This document shows positions 37,471 through 51,200 of a stretch of DNA of 64,000 bases, piece by piece. Position 1 is the stretch's first letter; each line of letters begins with the position of its first letter. This DNA comes from Mugil cephalus. Taxonomy: Eukaryota > Chordata > Actinopteri > Mugiliformes > Mugilidae. Below the pieces are notes generated by a model. It searched no databases and was not told where the DNA came from. It was given only the letters and a program-made list of their open reading frames with translations. The position numbers and the translations under genes were made by a program. The stretch covers positions 9,600,616 through 9,664,615 of the forward strand of contig NC_061774.1 in NCBI RefSeq assembly GCF_022458985.1. The letters are read 5' to 3'.

Positions 37471-40145
37471 AGGGAGCGGGGTGAGGACATGTCTATGACT
37501 CAGTCTAACCTGCATTGGTTTCCAATCCATGTATGGTGATGACACTGAGCTCCCTCTCTCCTCCAGCTCTGCCTCTCTGTCCTGCGTTAACAAGCAGCCG
37601 GTGTTGGTTTAACAACGAATTCACCAAAAACCTGTGAAGCTTTATTTTGTTCGAACACATGTGCGACTCATGACGGACGGGGCGTCGTTGATTTGATTAA
37701 TTGTGAGAGTTGTGTCTCGCGCCGCAGACGACACCCTCCTGTGTGTAAATTTAGTAGCCGAGTTTGGATTTGACGTCCTGTTAAAAGTCGTACCACTTAC
37801 TTAAGATTAGCTCACAGGATACGTTTTCATGTCTACTTATAATAAACTCTGTGTCGTCACAATTGCCCGATCATTAGGTACGCTAGTTAAAATGAATGTG
37901 TTTGAATGGAACAGTCCTGCACTAAATCTAAGCTTTATAATATAAGTTATGATGTTGAAACGGTGGTGATTCACCTTTCGATAATTTTAGAGGATGTAGT
38001 GAAACTGGATTAAGTTAAACACTAAGAGTTTCTGTTATCTAACCCGTTGTGTAACGTGGGGTTGTCAAAATTAGTGCGACACAGTGCAGCTCGGTGGTAC
38101 TAAAAATGATGAAGGAAAGATCGAGCGCAGGACTGTTACATAAGAACCGATTGGTTGTAACTGGTGTACCTAATGATCTGGCAGTGAATGTGTGTGAGTG
38201 TATATTCACATTAGCTCATGCACATGGAAGAGTTACTGGGAGTTCACTTCAAAACCAAAGCTAACGTAACATTTGGTCGTGGTCACACCAGAAGGTGGAA
38301 CAGCGAATTTAATCTCTGCCTCTAGGAACTTCAGGATCCTTGTTATCAGTGACGTGGTTTAGCTGCATGCTAACATGCTAACGACTCCACAGTTGGAGAG
38401 TTTTCTCTCTCTGCTTCTTTATCTCCTTGTCTTTTGGTTCACAAACAGTGACGGAAGAGTTCAAATAAAACCTTCTGATACTAAGAGTCAGTTTACACAT
38501 TTGCATCTTTTGTGGGACAGTTATCACAGTTATCTACGCTCCGAAAGGAGAGGTTAAATAAATAGTGCGACGCAAGCTGATAAGCTTCTGCTGCGTCCTC
38601 TGTTTTGGACTTCCTGCCTCCTTAAAACGCTGTCACTGATGCCTCGACTTGGTGTCAGAATTGACTCGGGATTAAATTTTATGCTTGTCCACAAAAGCCT
38701 GGGAGCAAAACCACTGCTGTGATTCCACTGGAATAAATTGAGCAAATTAATGTTGGTGTGACCAGGCCTTCAGCCAAATCAAACGAGACCAATGTTCAAG
38801 TCACAGTTGTAAAAAAACAAAATACACAAAAGTTCCTCTTTATATTTTTCCAGAATGTCTTCTACTTGCTGAGCTCTGGTGATGGATGAGAGCGAAAAAA
38901 GAGACGAGACTAAAAATCTCATCCTGTGTGATTTTTCAGAAGCGTCATGTTAGCTTTGATTATTAACGATCAGTTACATTAAAAACCGTTTTAGAAAGTT
39001 TATGATTTAAGTGACCATTAACTTTTTTTTAATTATAAGTAAATGAAGCATGTGAGCGCTGTTGTGAAGACATTCTTGAAAAAAATGTGAATGTTTCCTT
39101 TAGAAACTTGTGCTGACCATTTGTAAAGGTATTTGTGTTCGGATTGGAGTGATTTGGGTGTTTAGTGTTTACATTTTATTTATACTAGTAGACGTAGTCT
39201 CCAGGTTGTGGCTTGTTGACTCGGTGGGGACACGGAGGACTGTTGCTGCTCTGAATCAGTGCCGACGCCGTTCATCTTCTACACGGACACGCGCAAACAA
39301 ACACGCCTCACCTCCCTCTCAGCTGCCTTCATATCTCTGGGATCTGTAGTCTTTTGGCGGTCTAACCCCGAGGAGGGAAAACTCACTGTGTAATTTTAAT
39401 TTTTTGCCTTGTTTTGGACACTTTTTATGTGAACGTATCTGTGTATTTGCGTTTGCGGCTACAATAAAAGGCTTGCTGTTAATTTAACCTGCTGTGTCTG
39501 AAGAAGTTTGTGATTCGCTTCTCTTTCTGCTGACGTCCAATTAAGTCTAAACGAGCTGCATGGTCCAATGAAGATAGCATCAAAGTGTTTTTAGGTGGAA
39601 TATCTTGGTTAAATCGCGGAACTATTTCCGCAATTACGCGGAGTCCGCTCCCTTTGCCTCTCGGGTCACAAACACATTGTTGAGAAGGTGCCGAAAAGCT
39701 TTCAAGGAGCAGATTCAGATCAAAGAAATGAGGGAGTCAATGGAAGAGTTGGGCTTTCCAACTCCAGAGCCTGTTTTATTTCACGACGCAATTCCCTTCT
39801 TTAAGTGCTAGAAAAACGGCGGGCACCATAACTCTTGGCTTTGAAGAAACAAGTGTCTCTTTTTATTTCCCAAAAAGACAGAGGCTGGAAAGACGAAGGA
39901 TTTAGAGATCTAAGCCCCACCATGTCCTGCTCAGGAAACTCCGGGTCCTCTGCTCTTCCTCTGCGCTGACGGCACTTAATCACACTCACGGCGCTGTAAT
40001 GGACTTCACATGCACTCGCACGCCTCCGCCTCGTACCCTTTTCTTCATCTCCTCCTCCTCCTCAGAGGAGCTGCTCTCCTCTGTCATAGTGATGTAGGGT
40101 CACGAGAATGGGGAAACACCTTCCAAGGAGAAGGCACACTTGCAC

Positions 40146-40199
40146 TCTCACAACACACACACACACACACACACACAAACGCGCGCGCACACACACACG
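40146..40199 (+). repeat. (CA)n / (CG-CA) simple repeat
   Basis: An imperfect alternating purine-pyrimidine tract with a GCGCGC core lies just upstream of the possible kcnk4 first exon donor. Confidence 0.85.
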
Positions 40200-40274
40200 C
40201 GGAGCTGCCTCAGTGCTGAATGGTGAGAGCTGCATGCTGCAGGAGCTGGATAGCAGGATTTACCCAAACTGAAG
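40200..40274 (+). promoter_or_regulatory. kcnk4: Possible noncoding first exon of kcnk4
   Basis: Sequence after the CA tract ends at a strong donor, AACTGAAG|GTAAGA (exon end 40274), in the right orientation and 3.3 kb upstream of the kcnk4 start codon. It is proposed as a 5' UTR exon on position and splice-site quality only. Confidence 0.3.
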
Positions 40275-43200
40275 GTAAGAGCTTTCTGAGAGTTTCACTT
40301 TTGTTCAAGATCTGTTGTTTTAACTTCTCTCGATAAGCAGATGTGTTTTTTTGTTTTTGTTTTTGTTTGTTTTATCTTGCATGCTGTTTGGAGTTGGATG
40401 CATGTGTGGCTCTGAGGCCTTTTCTCCAAACTGCCTTTACTCCTTTTAAAATAAGTAACCAAATATAGTAGCAGAGTGTCACTCACAAAACTTACAAAGC
40501 GATGCTCAGTCCCCCGACCCTTTGACGTTTCTGCCAGTTCGAGCTCCGTCAACGTTGAGTGCGTAAAGAGAAAACTCACGGCGAAGCATCGTTTTCAGGA
40601 TTTATTTAATTGCATTCCTGCATGTGCAGCTGTTGCCTTGGAGCGTTTCGTTGCAAATACCGATTCGAGCTGTTCCCCACACTACTTCTGTGGCCTTAAA
40701 CAGCACCGTCATTATTTTAGAGGATAATATTTTCCCAGAGCATGAAACCAGAGAACCGGAGTCGTAACCTGTGATCTCCTTCTGACGTCAGTGTGGGCTC
40801 TCTGATAAAGAGCCAAGTCCTTTAGGGGATAATTACATTTAAAGGGCTTTTATTTTCTCGCCCTTTGCTGTGAAATGTTGAATTGGTCGTCATGTTCATC
40901 TCTGGAGGTTTGCGGCGGCGAGGGGGGAAAATACTTGTTTCAGGCGCACTCTCCAATGGGCCTCGTTGTGTCACAGTTATAAAATTTGTGGTGTTTTTTT
41001 TTTTGTTTTGTTTTGAAAGCGGGATCCCTTTGGCACGCACGACATCAGTGACAGCGTTTAGATAAAGAAGTGATTCATGTTTCATGTTGTGCAGGCTGTG
41101 CGTTGGACAAATTCCTCTTGTTTGCCAAAAACCAAGCAAACAAAGAGAAGTACAGTATGTTCATCTACAAAGTGATATTATTAATGTTTTGTATCTTCGA
41201 CCCCGGAGCGGTCTGACTCCATGTGAACAAACTTTAATAAGAGAAATCCAAACAGACTTATTTTGGGATTAGTAGTGCTGTGTGGAAAAATACTGTCAGT
41301 GCTAGTCACATGAACAATCTAAAGTTTATTAAAACTGATTGTAGTTAAGTCAGCTGATACGTTTTGAGACAGAAGAAGTTAAACATCATTCACTTTTTAC
41401 TATTAGACACAAAGTGTAAAGTGGAGGTTTTGATGGACTCTGAACTCCTCAGAAAATCCTGCACAGCTGCACGTGTGAGATAAGATGTAAACAGCCCTCT
41501 GGTTGTCACCTTCACCTTGGATAGTCGGTGGAAGCTCAGGCATCCGTTGAGTAGAGGGCGACTTTGAGGAGGGATTTTATGGCGCTTCTGCTGCGGGAAC
41601 ATGGACCAAGCTGGTTCACGCGTAGAGGAAAGTGTGCAGCAGGTTTTAGCCTTTCACGTTTTCGTAGCCTATCTCAGGTTGGTCAAATTTGTCTCGCACA
41701 CCTGCCTTGAATGTAAACCTCCAGAATAGCCAGTATACATCTCGCCCCGGCCCCGTGCCTCTTTCCAAACAGCTCACCTCGTGATTTATTACCCCACCTG
41801 CCCCACTGTTTAATTTAAGATTAGATCACAGTCCGTCAGACACATCCCTTCTCTCAATATCTTAGCAAAATATCAAAATATGCCAGCTTCGGTTTAGACA
41901 GTGATAACTAATAATATCTGTTAGTGCCGACGCCAAGGGCAGAGAACGGAGCTGTCCGCGCAAACCAAAGCCAGCAGTCCATTAGCGCAGAATGCTAACA
42001 GACTGGCCAGACTCTGGGAAATCTCAGAACACTGTCAAGGTCCGTGTGGAGACGACCAGGGCCGGTCGACCCACGGCGAGAAGCTCCTAAATCCCCAGTC
42101 CTGTTTGTCTGGGTGTCTGCCTCAAAGGTAAACACGGTTCAAAGAAAACATTAGAAGCCAAATGAAGATAAGCGATAAACATGTTTTCGATTAATGTCAA
42201 GATGTATGTTTGGAGTTTGGCAGAGTCTAATCATTTGTGAGACCACTGGCAGGGTGGCCTGGTGTGTGTCAGCTTTACCCAGGTTATTATGACAAACTCC
42301 CTGCAATGTGAACACTTATTCAATGCCACTTGTACCCTCCTGAAGCACAGAGAGAGGAAAGAGGAAACGTGCCAGCACAGAGCTGGTCCAATGCATGCAC
42401 ACACATGACAGCGCCTTCTCGTCTTTGAGCTAATTGTGCTTTCTTGTGCCCAAAAGTGGTCCAGAGGGGCATCGGAATGGACCCGCGATCCTCCACTCCT
42501 GAGTCATAAAGATACAAGAATATCAGAGAGCAAACAGAAAAGGAGGCTAGTGTTTCTCTGTCACCTGATTTGTGGAGTTTTAACATGGGATGAGCTCCTG
42601 ACACCAGTGAGTAAAGGTACTCTCTTAATTATTTTCTGTTAGAAAACACCGCAGAAGGACGATGAGGGAAAGCATGTTGGAGCGCAGAATGCTTCCCTTC
42701 AGCGTTGCCCTGTTACCTCATTTGTTGACAGAGGTGCACTTATTTCCTAGCTGGAAGACGTCTTTAACTTTTTTGATACGGTCTGTTTGCGGAACACTTC
42801 CTGGCACACTCCAAGTTAAACGGCGCTTTGCGTCAGTGTGACACAGAGGAAATAATCTTTATCTGCACAGACAGATTTGTTTACCTGGGACCTTAAAGGG
42901 GCAGATATTTACATGTCGGCTTCAGCTGACCCCTCATCCAGACTGCTGCTCTACCTGTGGTCTCAAGTTAGTGTTACTCGCTGTGCTCTCGCGCCGATGA
43001 AGACCAAGTGTCCCAAATCTCTGCTGGTCTGTGACACGTGATTTGTCAGTATGACAATATTTTGCTGTGTAGATACAAAGTGGAAGACCATAAATGCCTT
43101 TTTGTCCAGCTGTTAACCTGCTGGCAGCTTGATGATCTGCATGTTCTGATGCAGGTTAATGGATGAGTGATTGCACTGACTGATAATTATTGCAGTGTGC

Positions 43201-43572
43201 ATATAATATTGTTAATTTGATCCTGTGATGTGTAATAGCACAATACAGGAGATCTCAGGTTGATCAGATCAGATTAGATTAGCTGAATAAAAAGCACAGG
43301 TGTCGCTAAATGCATGTTGAAGTGTTGTTCCACAACATGCCAGTGACTGCCCCCACTTTTGTTGATGCACAAAGTCAATTGATGTCTTCCAAGAACACTT
43401 CTGTCTCCCGCCTGTACGTTTCCGTGCTCATACATGCAGCGTGTGTCTAAAGGAACTTCCTGTTTATGGCCAGCTGCGTCCCATTGTATCCTGACTGAGA
43501 GCCCGACCGGACCCTGGCCTCTGAGCGCCGATCCCTAAACCTGGGGGGGTGTGGGGGATCGACCGGGAGAAA

Positions 43573-46500
43573 ATGCGGTGCGCCACCCTCTCCACCCTGC
43601 TGGCGGGGGTCATGCTGTACCTGGCGATGGGAGCGCTTGTTTTCATGACCCTGGAGTCCCCCAAGGAGAATTCGGCCCACGAAGTACTGCTTCAAACCAG
43701 GAATAACTTCCTCTTCAATAACTCCTGTGTCACCGAGTTGGACTTTCGCAAACTAGTAAAGGTACCTACTAGACATTATTTCATTTAGTATTCCTGTGCA
43801 TGTGTACGTGCACGTATTGTATCGCAGATATATTACTGATTTAACTTAGCAGAGATCACAACACACTCTCTGTATGTCCATTTTAAGGCACATTAGAGAC
43901 CACACAAACAAACATTATATTACCGTGTGATTCTCAACTCTGACACGGTGCAGAGCCGACGTTTGGAGTGAATCTGTTGAATATACAGCAGACGTGAACA
44001 TAAACTTTTGGTCTCTTTGACGTTAATTAGTAAATATTTAGAACTATCCAAATAGCTGGAGTTCCTATCTAAGTTTGATACATATTAAAATCTGCTTAAT
44101 GTACAAGTAAGTAAATACTACGAGGCATACTTGGTTAAATTTAACTAATTTATTGAAAAATCGTTTTTTTTTTTGTTTGTTTTTTTCTTCCCAATACGAC
44201 GTTTGAATAAGTCATACCTCGGTTACCATAGAAACGTCATGACTAGCCCAGGCCTGCTCAGCTTAGCTTTCACCTTCAGTCTCAACTCAGGCTGAAACAG
44301 CGTCACGCTCATTTTAAATCAGTCTACCAGATAATCCTGTGGTCGCTACAAGCTTTTCAGTCAAAATCTTAAAAAAAACACACTACATTGAAAATTAAGC
44401 TAAGAAAAGCCAATGTTTTCAGTTTTTGTTTTATTTGAATGTCAGCTATGTGAAGTATCAAGATCTATGTGGAAGCTCGTGTAGCACTTACACCAACCAG
44501 CAGGTCAATATGTGCAGTTACTAGTCATATATCTACTGCACATACTTGTACTTCACTTCCATTTTCCGTTTCCATTTTCTGTCACTGTATACACCAGAGT
44601 GCTCTGTTTTCAGAGGCATAATATTAAACTTTTAGTTAACTTACGTGGGTAGTTTACAGTTAAAATTTTACAAATACACATTTTACATGCGGTAAATAAA
44701 GATTAAAGAGGTATTCCTTGGCCGTTAACCGTGTACAAAAAAGGTAGTGTCTTGTTGAGGCTCTCAGTCACAAGTTTAGGACACAGCTCCACTGAGAGTT
44801 TATTCCCATGAGATGTTTTTCTGCTCGGGGCACAAAGAAGGCCCAAATCCTAAAATGTGTAACTAAAACACAGAGAATGCTAATGGGAAACATTTAAAGA
44901 GTGTGAAGAAGTTAAAAGTAGCTCCACCTAAAGCTAGTACAAACAGTAAAGACTCTTCTTCCTTGGAGAAAACTTACTTTGTTGTATTGGTACTCGTACT
45001 CAACAGAACACAAGTCAAAATGTGCGCAACGCCACAAACGCAGACTAGTGTCAAAGCATTGATTTTACAGTTGAAGTACATCCCACACCTGCAGGGACTG
45101 GTGTCTGCGGTCGAGGCTGGTCTGGACGTGAGCAGCCTCTCTGCCAACCTCACCACCCGCTGGGACATGGCCTCCGCCTTGTTCTTCTGTGGTACCATCA
45201 TCACCACCATAGGTAGGTAGGGGGCACCACTCACCTGCAGGGGAAACTCTGACGCTCGTCCATTAAAGTTGAAGCTGGAGTTATAGATGTTTCAGAGCAA
45301 CAATGCTGATCTAAAAACAAAACACATTGTGTATTGGCAGCTAAAGAAGTAATGTTAAAGTTTTTAAATAAGAAGCTGAAGTGGGAACCATCTAAAAAGG
45401 AGAGAGGAGACATGGCAATCAATCACTTTTCCCCCTCATATCCCATCGGCTTCAGCTGGTTTGTTGTTTTCATTTCTCCTAGGGACACTATAGGGACACT
45501 GTTGGTGTTTATTGCATTTTTAAGTGGTGCCTGGCCTTTTGGATTTTTACCTACAGGTTTTGGGAATCTGTCGCCACGGACGTCGTCCGGCCAGTTGTTC
45601 TGCGTGTGCTACGCCCTGGTGGGCATCCCTATGTTCGGCATACTGCTCGCTGGAGTGGGCGACCACATGGGCACGGTGCTGCGGAGAGCCGTGGCCAAGA
45701 TTGAGACCCTCTTCCTGGTGAGAATCGTCTATCGCGCCCAAGAAATAAAACCTCAGCCAGACACAAAGAGGCCTGGGCCTCTTGTCCCTGGAACTGGTCA
45801 ATGAAACAAGCTAGTGGAGAGGACTGGTAACTGCAGCCGAGCATATTTTAATCTCCCCTAAAATATGAGGTCACAAATGTGATTCCCTGTCAAGAGACCT
45901 TCCACCTAACCACTTGAACACAAAGAAAATTCATTACAAACAACCTTGGAGGTCTTTCTTTTTTTAAAGCAGGATGAAATGCAGACGTGTGATTACTCAT
46001 AAATCTACACATTTAGGATTCAACCTGAATCCTAAAGATTTTCAAGCTTGTTTCATGTCGTTCAATTCCACATTGTCCACATTGAAATGTGCACCCACTG
46101 ATCATGACGGATTCTCCCTCCTCATCTCCCACTGTTATTCTCCCACAGAAACGTAAGGTCAGGCCCACGACCGTGCGCGTGATCTCTGCCGTTCTCTCCA
46201 TTCTGATTGGCTGCCTGATCTTCCTCGCCGTGCCGACAGTCGTGTTTCAGAAAGTGGAGGACTGGTCCTTTCTGGAGTCCCTCTATTTTGTGGTCATCAC
46301 TCTCACCACAGTGGGCTTCGGAGACTATGTACCTGGTAATGTCTCACTGTCTCTAGGACATCAGGCATATGATGATTGACAGGGTACGAGATAAAAGCAA
46401 CTAAACTCTGTTTAGATGAATTGTAGAAATTAAGTTTAACTTTGTCTTTTGGGGCCTTATTCACATTAAATGTCGTCAAAACTTTAAATTACTCATCAAT

Positions 46501-48277
46501 TAAGTAGCTCCAACCATGTCGCTCTGGGATGAGAGGCTGCTAGTAAACACTGGAAAAATATTATAGTGGAAAACAAGAGTCTTGTGCCTTGAGTTAATTA
46601 CAGCTTGAACCACAATAATCCTAATAAATCTTTAATGGCAACAGTTTGCGATCTGTGTTCAGCTAATTTGAATGTTCCCACTTTTAGACATCAAGATTGT
46701 TGCAGCATGAAACCATTAGTTGGTTAAACAGTTAGGTAATAATATATTAATTCTTTCTCTTCCATGCAAAAACTTGCAGGAGGTTGAGCGAATAGGGTGC
46801 AATGATGTTCGTGAGTCTCAAGTAATAAAAGAAATTGATAATTGCAATAAAATCCACTTTCTCTGCGTCCAGGTGGTGGCCGCGATGACCGCAAGTTCTT
46901 CAAGATTCTGGTGTTGCTGTGGATAGTGTTTGGTCTGGCCTATTTTGCCTCCATCCTCACTATGATAGGCAACTGGCTGAGAGTGCTGTCTAAGAGGACT
47001 CGTGCTGAGGTGAGAGATTTATGTGAAGCCGAGAGATGACCCTTACACTCGCTAAATATCTCCTCGGTTGGAAAACTAATGTCTAATGCCTCTCGCTCAC
47101 TCAGATGGAGGAGCTGAGGGCCCACGCCACAGACTGGACACAGAACATGTCCATGGACTTCCGCATCCCGAACCCCCTGGAATTCAACGACCCTTTCCTC
47201 CTGCAGCGCCGGCGCTGGAAACGCAGCGAGCGTCGGCGCATTCGCCGAGGAGCCCAGGGCACTCTGGGATACTGGGTGCGGGGGGGTTCTGAGAACGGAC
47301 ACCTGCCAAACAGCTGGGCCGGTCTCTCCAGCTCCTTGAGTCGACTGGAGGCCCATTCGTCGCTGGAGAGGGCTCGGGCGGCCAAAGCCAGGCCACGGGT
47401 CAGTGCTGCCGAAGGGGCAGCGGTGCCGCGGGCTGTGGTGGGGCTGAGGGTCGACCCTGCTGTGGGTGCGCAGGCGCAGGCCCAGTCGTTCCATCACCTG
47501 CTGGCCCGCTCATTTTCCCTCCCCGTGGCTCACTCCACCTCAGAGCTGGACTCGGCAGGTGCGGCCATGCAGGAAGAATCCCTCTCTGGGTCGGAGTCCC
47601 CATCTGACTCCAGGTCGGACGGCTCTTCCGTCTCCCTGTCGTTCTCGCCGCTCCCCAAGTTCCAGCCCTGCCGCATAGTCAGCGGTGTGGAGGAGGGAGA
47701 AGTGAGGCCCGCGCATGTCAAGGCGGCACAAGGGGCGGACAAACGGATTCCAGCGGAAAAGTGGGAATCTGTAGCGGGCAACAGCCACAAGCATGCACCT
47801 GCCCCTAGCTTTCCCTCTCACTCCTCCCCTCTTCACCTCTCCTTCCAGCCAGTCCTCCCTCCCTCCCTTCCCTCACCCCCCTCCCCTCCCTCCCTTCCCT
47901 CCCCTCCCTCTCCTCCCTCCTCGCCCTCCCCTCACTCCTCCCACTCCTCTCTCTCTGCTCACGGCCTCCCCGCCCTCTCGTCAGGCTGCCAGCTGCTGGA
48001 TTTCTTTGGAGAGAACCTGGCGTACATCGACGAGTCCTCGGACACGCTGAGCGACCGCACCCAGGCTTCCACCAGCGAGGAGAAGAAGAAGCGGCCGCGA
48101 AAGCCCAAGAGGAGGAGCATGAGGAGGCAGCTGCCGCACAGGTGGAGCCCCCGGCAGGTGAGGAAGCTCAGCTGCGACATGCAGCCTCCGTCGAATCCCC
48201 CTACGCCACCTCCGGGCGCCTCCCCGTCAGACCTGACTCAGTCCGAGGACCAGACAGACTCAGCCGCTGCTCTCTGA
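43573..48277 (+). CDS. kcnk4: TRAAK-type two-pore-domain K+ channel (6 coding exons)
   Basis: Exons: 43573-43761, 45095-45212, 45557-45717, 46149-46335, 46873-47009, 47105-48277, all GT-AG and in phase; 654 residues. TM1 is within residues 5-28. A cap-domain cysteine sits in NNSC. Filter 1 is TTIGFGN (about 100-106) and filter 2 TTVGFGD (about 209-215). TM3 is [18 protein letters not shown] and TM4 [29 protein letters not shown]...LVFMTLE and the tail motif [16 protein letters not shown] (about 567-582; human TRAAK has ENLAFIDESSDTQSER) identify KCNK4 rather than KCNK2 or KCNK10. It conducts background, mechanically and lipid-gated K+ current at the plasma membrane. The cytosolic tail is about 390 residues, far longer than in mammals (whole protein about 400), and rich in Ser and Pro (coding CCCTCC repeats at 47845-47945). 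A GTG-led upstream extension from 43549 was not used. Confidence 0.95.
47845..47950 (+). repeat. kcnk4: CCCTCC/CCCTTCC low-complexity tract in kcnk4 coding exon
   Basis: The pyrimidine-rich strand encodes a run made almost only of Ser and Pro (residues about 512-546). The reading frame stays open across it. Such tracts vary in length between alleles and are prone to assembly error. Confidence 0.8.
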
Positions 48278-51200
48278 CGACCACCACGCTCATAGCGTGG
48301 TGCCAAAGTCCAGATGTGACGGAACATCAGAATCAAAGCTGTGGGTTTGCAGCAGAGGACCTGACAATCGTAGAATTTAGAAGACACACACCTTGTGAAA
48401 ATCTCACCATGATGAATGTATCAGTTGTCCAGGATGTTTTAGTATTTATGGTAAGTCTCACAAATGTTGCACTGTTAACTTACTGACTTTAGCATTCACC
48501 GCTGGTGTGACTAAAACTCTCATCTTCTGGTTTGGGATTATTGCTCGTGCATCGTTCTCAACATGCAGAAGAGATAAATGTGCCTTAACTTTAAAACGGA
48601 CCACACCTGGAGTAAACAGCCAGTCACAGGTTTGAGGAGGCGATGAGTCACATCATCATCCAGATATCATCACACATAATTACTTGTTGAACTGCTTTCA
48701 GCCGCTGATCTTAGTAAATCGTCAGCAGACTTACACGACACTAAATCCCAAACTGAATTTGGCTGCGTGAAGCTAACCTTTGGGGACTGATTACGAGCTT
48801 TAAATTGGGTGCAGGGTTTCCCGCAGCGTTTCATAGCACTTGACCACCTCGCTTGGAAAAGACCACTTCCGCTGACATAAGAACAAATGCACTTTTACAA
48901 AATATGACATTAAAAGGGAGGAACAACAAGGAACGAGTAAATGATATGTATTTAAAGTGTGTTGACGTTGCTATGAACTAACTAAATTAATCACGAGACG
49001 CTTGCTGTCAAGATCTGGGTGGCTTACCACCTTGGCTAAAATAAAATTCCCGGGGGAAAACCCAGCAGTGGGCGGAGAAGCTGAGCCACAACAACAGAAC
49101 GTCAGCTTCAAAGCACAACAGGGCCATTATTCACGGCAGGACCAGCGACAGTCCTGGATTGTAATGTCGTCACACAGGTCCCGACGACGGGAAACCTTCA
49201 AGACTGAAGTCTTCCGGTTGTTTGAGGGATGAGAGAAGGGGGCTACTACTTCCTGGTTATTTGATTGGCTCATTACACTGCTGTTAAATATTTTCAAAGG
49301 TTAAAAAGGGTTTTCAAAAAAAAAAAAAAAAAATGTCAAACATTTTTGTGCCTTTTGTCTTTGGTACAAATGGATAAAAAGTTTAAAAGCTTATTCTGAA
49401 GTTTGTGGTGTGAACCAACTATACTATCAAGTGTCCTTAACCTTAAGTCACCGTTGGCAAGATTCTGCTTGTGGCCACTTTTCCTCTTGGTTGAACATTT
49501 TTATTATTATTTTTTTTATTATTATTATTATTTTTACTAAATAATTGCGCAGGTTTTTAAATCCGTTTGCACTCCTTTTGTGTGCAGCCTGTACTCAGCT
49601 GATCTCTGTCACACGTCCCATAATGTCTTAAAGTTATCCATTAAAGTGCTCTGCCCTCGCTTAACTCACACAGTCATTTGACGTTTACCCAAACTCTTTG
49701 TGATTGTTTGTTGTATAACTGTGGACATTTTCTTAAAGGGCTCATGTGACATCTTGCTCGCTCGGCTTACTGGGACGCACACTGGTGGCCTATTAGTCCA
49801 GTCAGCGGTTTCACACGATCCCACTGATCAACAGGTGGCAGCAACGTGCCAAGAAACACAATGAACACAGGAGGCTGGTAAACACTTAAATAATGTAGAT
49901 CTTTTCAAATGTTATTAGGGAAAAAGTGCATTCAACTCATTGGTTCGACCTCTGATGGTGAAGGAGAAGGAAACTTTACGCCTTTAAATAGTAAAATCCT
50001 GAAAAAACATTACGTTTGGCAAAATAGCTGAAGAAAACAAATAAAACAAAGTAAATAGCCGTGCTTTAGAGTTCCTAGTAAAAGGTATAAACTATGTAGA
50101 CAGTGCAAAGCCACTGTGACCTGAACCCTGAAAGTCCTGAGTGAACTCAGCTCCTGTGGGATAAATGCATTACTCAGAATCAGGAAATACTACACAAGGC
50201 TATTGTGGCATCGTGCCCTCCACCAGGGCCAAAATAAGTAACTGACTGAATCCACATAGATTCAGGCTCCCACATATTTTGTCACTTGTTGACAGAAGTC
50301 TGGAAGGAGAAGCGGACGGCTCATGGCGGTTTGCTGCCCATGATCCATCAGCAATACTGTCAATATGAGTGCTGACCAATGAAGGGCAGTTTCTTTTCCG
50401 TCGTTATGTGTTATGAACAGACTGCCAGAATATTTTGAACACATGACCTTAAACTGAAATTTAATGTTCTGTTTAACTTCGTGATACGGGACACCGGTTG
50501 TGAAGTGTCAAATTAACAGACCCAGACATTTATTATGGGTTATTATTAAGATTTAGAGATCTACTGACTCCGGCAAAACATCACAAAATGTGTTTGTTTT
50601 TTTTATTTTTTAGAATCTATGTATTACACCTTGAGTCTAAGTAACTGTTTGCTAAATGGTGCCTCAGATCTCCACTAGCTTTTATGCTGTATGATGCAGA
50701 AAATTGTGTCTCGTCCCACAACTGTATGTTTTCATTTTTAACCAATATAAAAGTGATAAGTCACAAAAAGTGAAAAATAAATAAATAATGAAAAGCATTC
50801 AGGTGAAAGTGTTCAACTTAACTATACTCCACTATAAATAATTGTTACGTATTTTTTTTTCTCATAAAGTTCAATGTTTCGTTATCAATTACATGTTTTC
50901 CTGCACAGATGACTGAATTTGCAGAAATTAGGAAAGGTGACAGTAGAACAAAATTACTCCCGTGTATCAGTGTGATAATACACAACTTAACTGCAAGTTG
51001 TGCATGTAAGTCTCATAATTAGGATATTAATCATGTTTTACATGAAAAATAAATGATAAAGTTCCCAGTGGTCACTTTATATGTTCTAAATTGTTAACTT
51101 TGTAAAGTTTCAGTGTTATTGCTACTTGTGGCTAATCCAGTTTGAACATATTTCACTTGATGAATAATAATATATAACTTTCACTGTCACCACCAGATTG

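Larger units (their letters stand above)
35826..43572. other. Intergenic region cenpf-kcnk4
   Basis: About 7.7 kb with no recognised protein gene. It contains the presumed cenpf 3' UTR, a long (TG)n tract (37389-37467), a CA-rich tract (about 40146-40199) and a possible 5' exon of kcnk4 ending at 40274. The 68-codon frame at 39605-39811 has no known relative. Confidence 0.5.

Noticed and set aside
37312-37593. Overlapping frames of repeated Cys-Val or His-Thr
   Set aside because: They are translations of the (TG)n microsatellite.
39605-39811. 68-codon frame with a plausible-looking basic protein
   Set aside because: No recognisable family and no flanking in-phase splice sites. It lies in intergenic DNA, and its length is expected by chance.
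43549-43572. N-terminal extension of kcnk4
   Set aside because: It begins with GTG, not ATG; the TRAAK family starts at the MR-type residue encoded at 43573.
47184-47836. Several long minus-strand frames opposite the last kcnk4 exon
   Set aside because: They are shadows of a GC-rich coding exon whose plus frame matches TRAAK.
43573-48277. Calling the channel kcnk2 because human CENPF neighbours KCNK2
   Set aside because: The N-terminus, TM4-proximal sequence and the [11 protein letters not shown] tail match KCNK4, not KCNK2.
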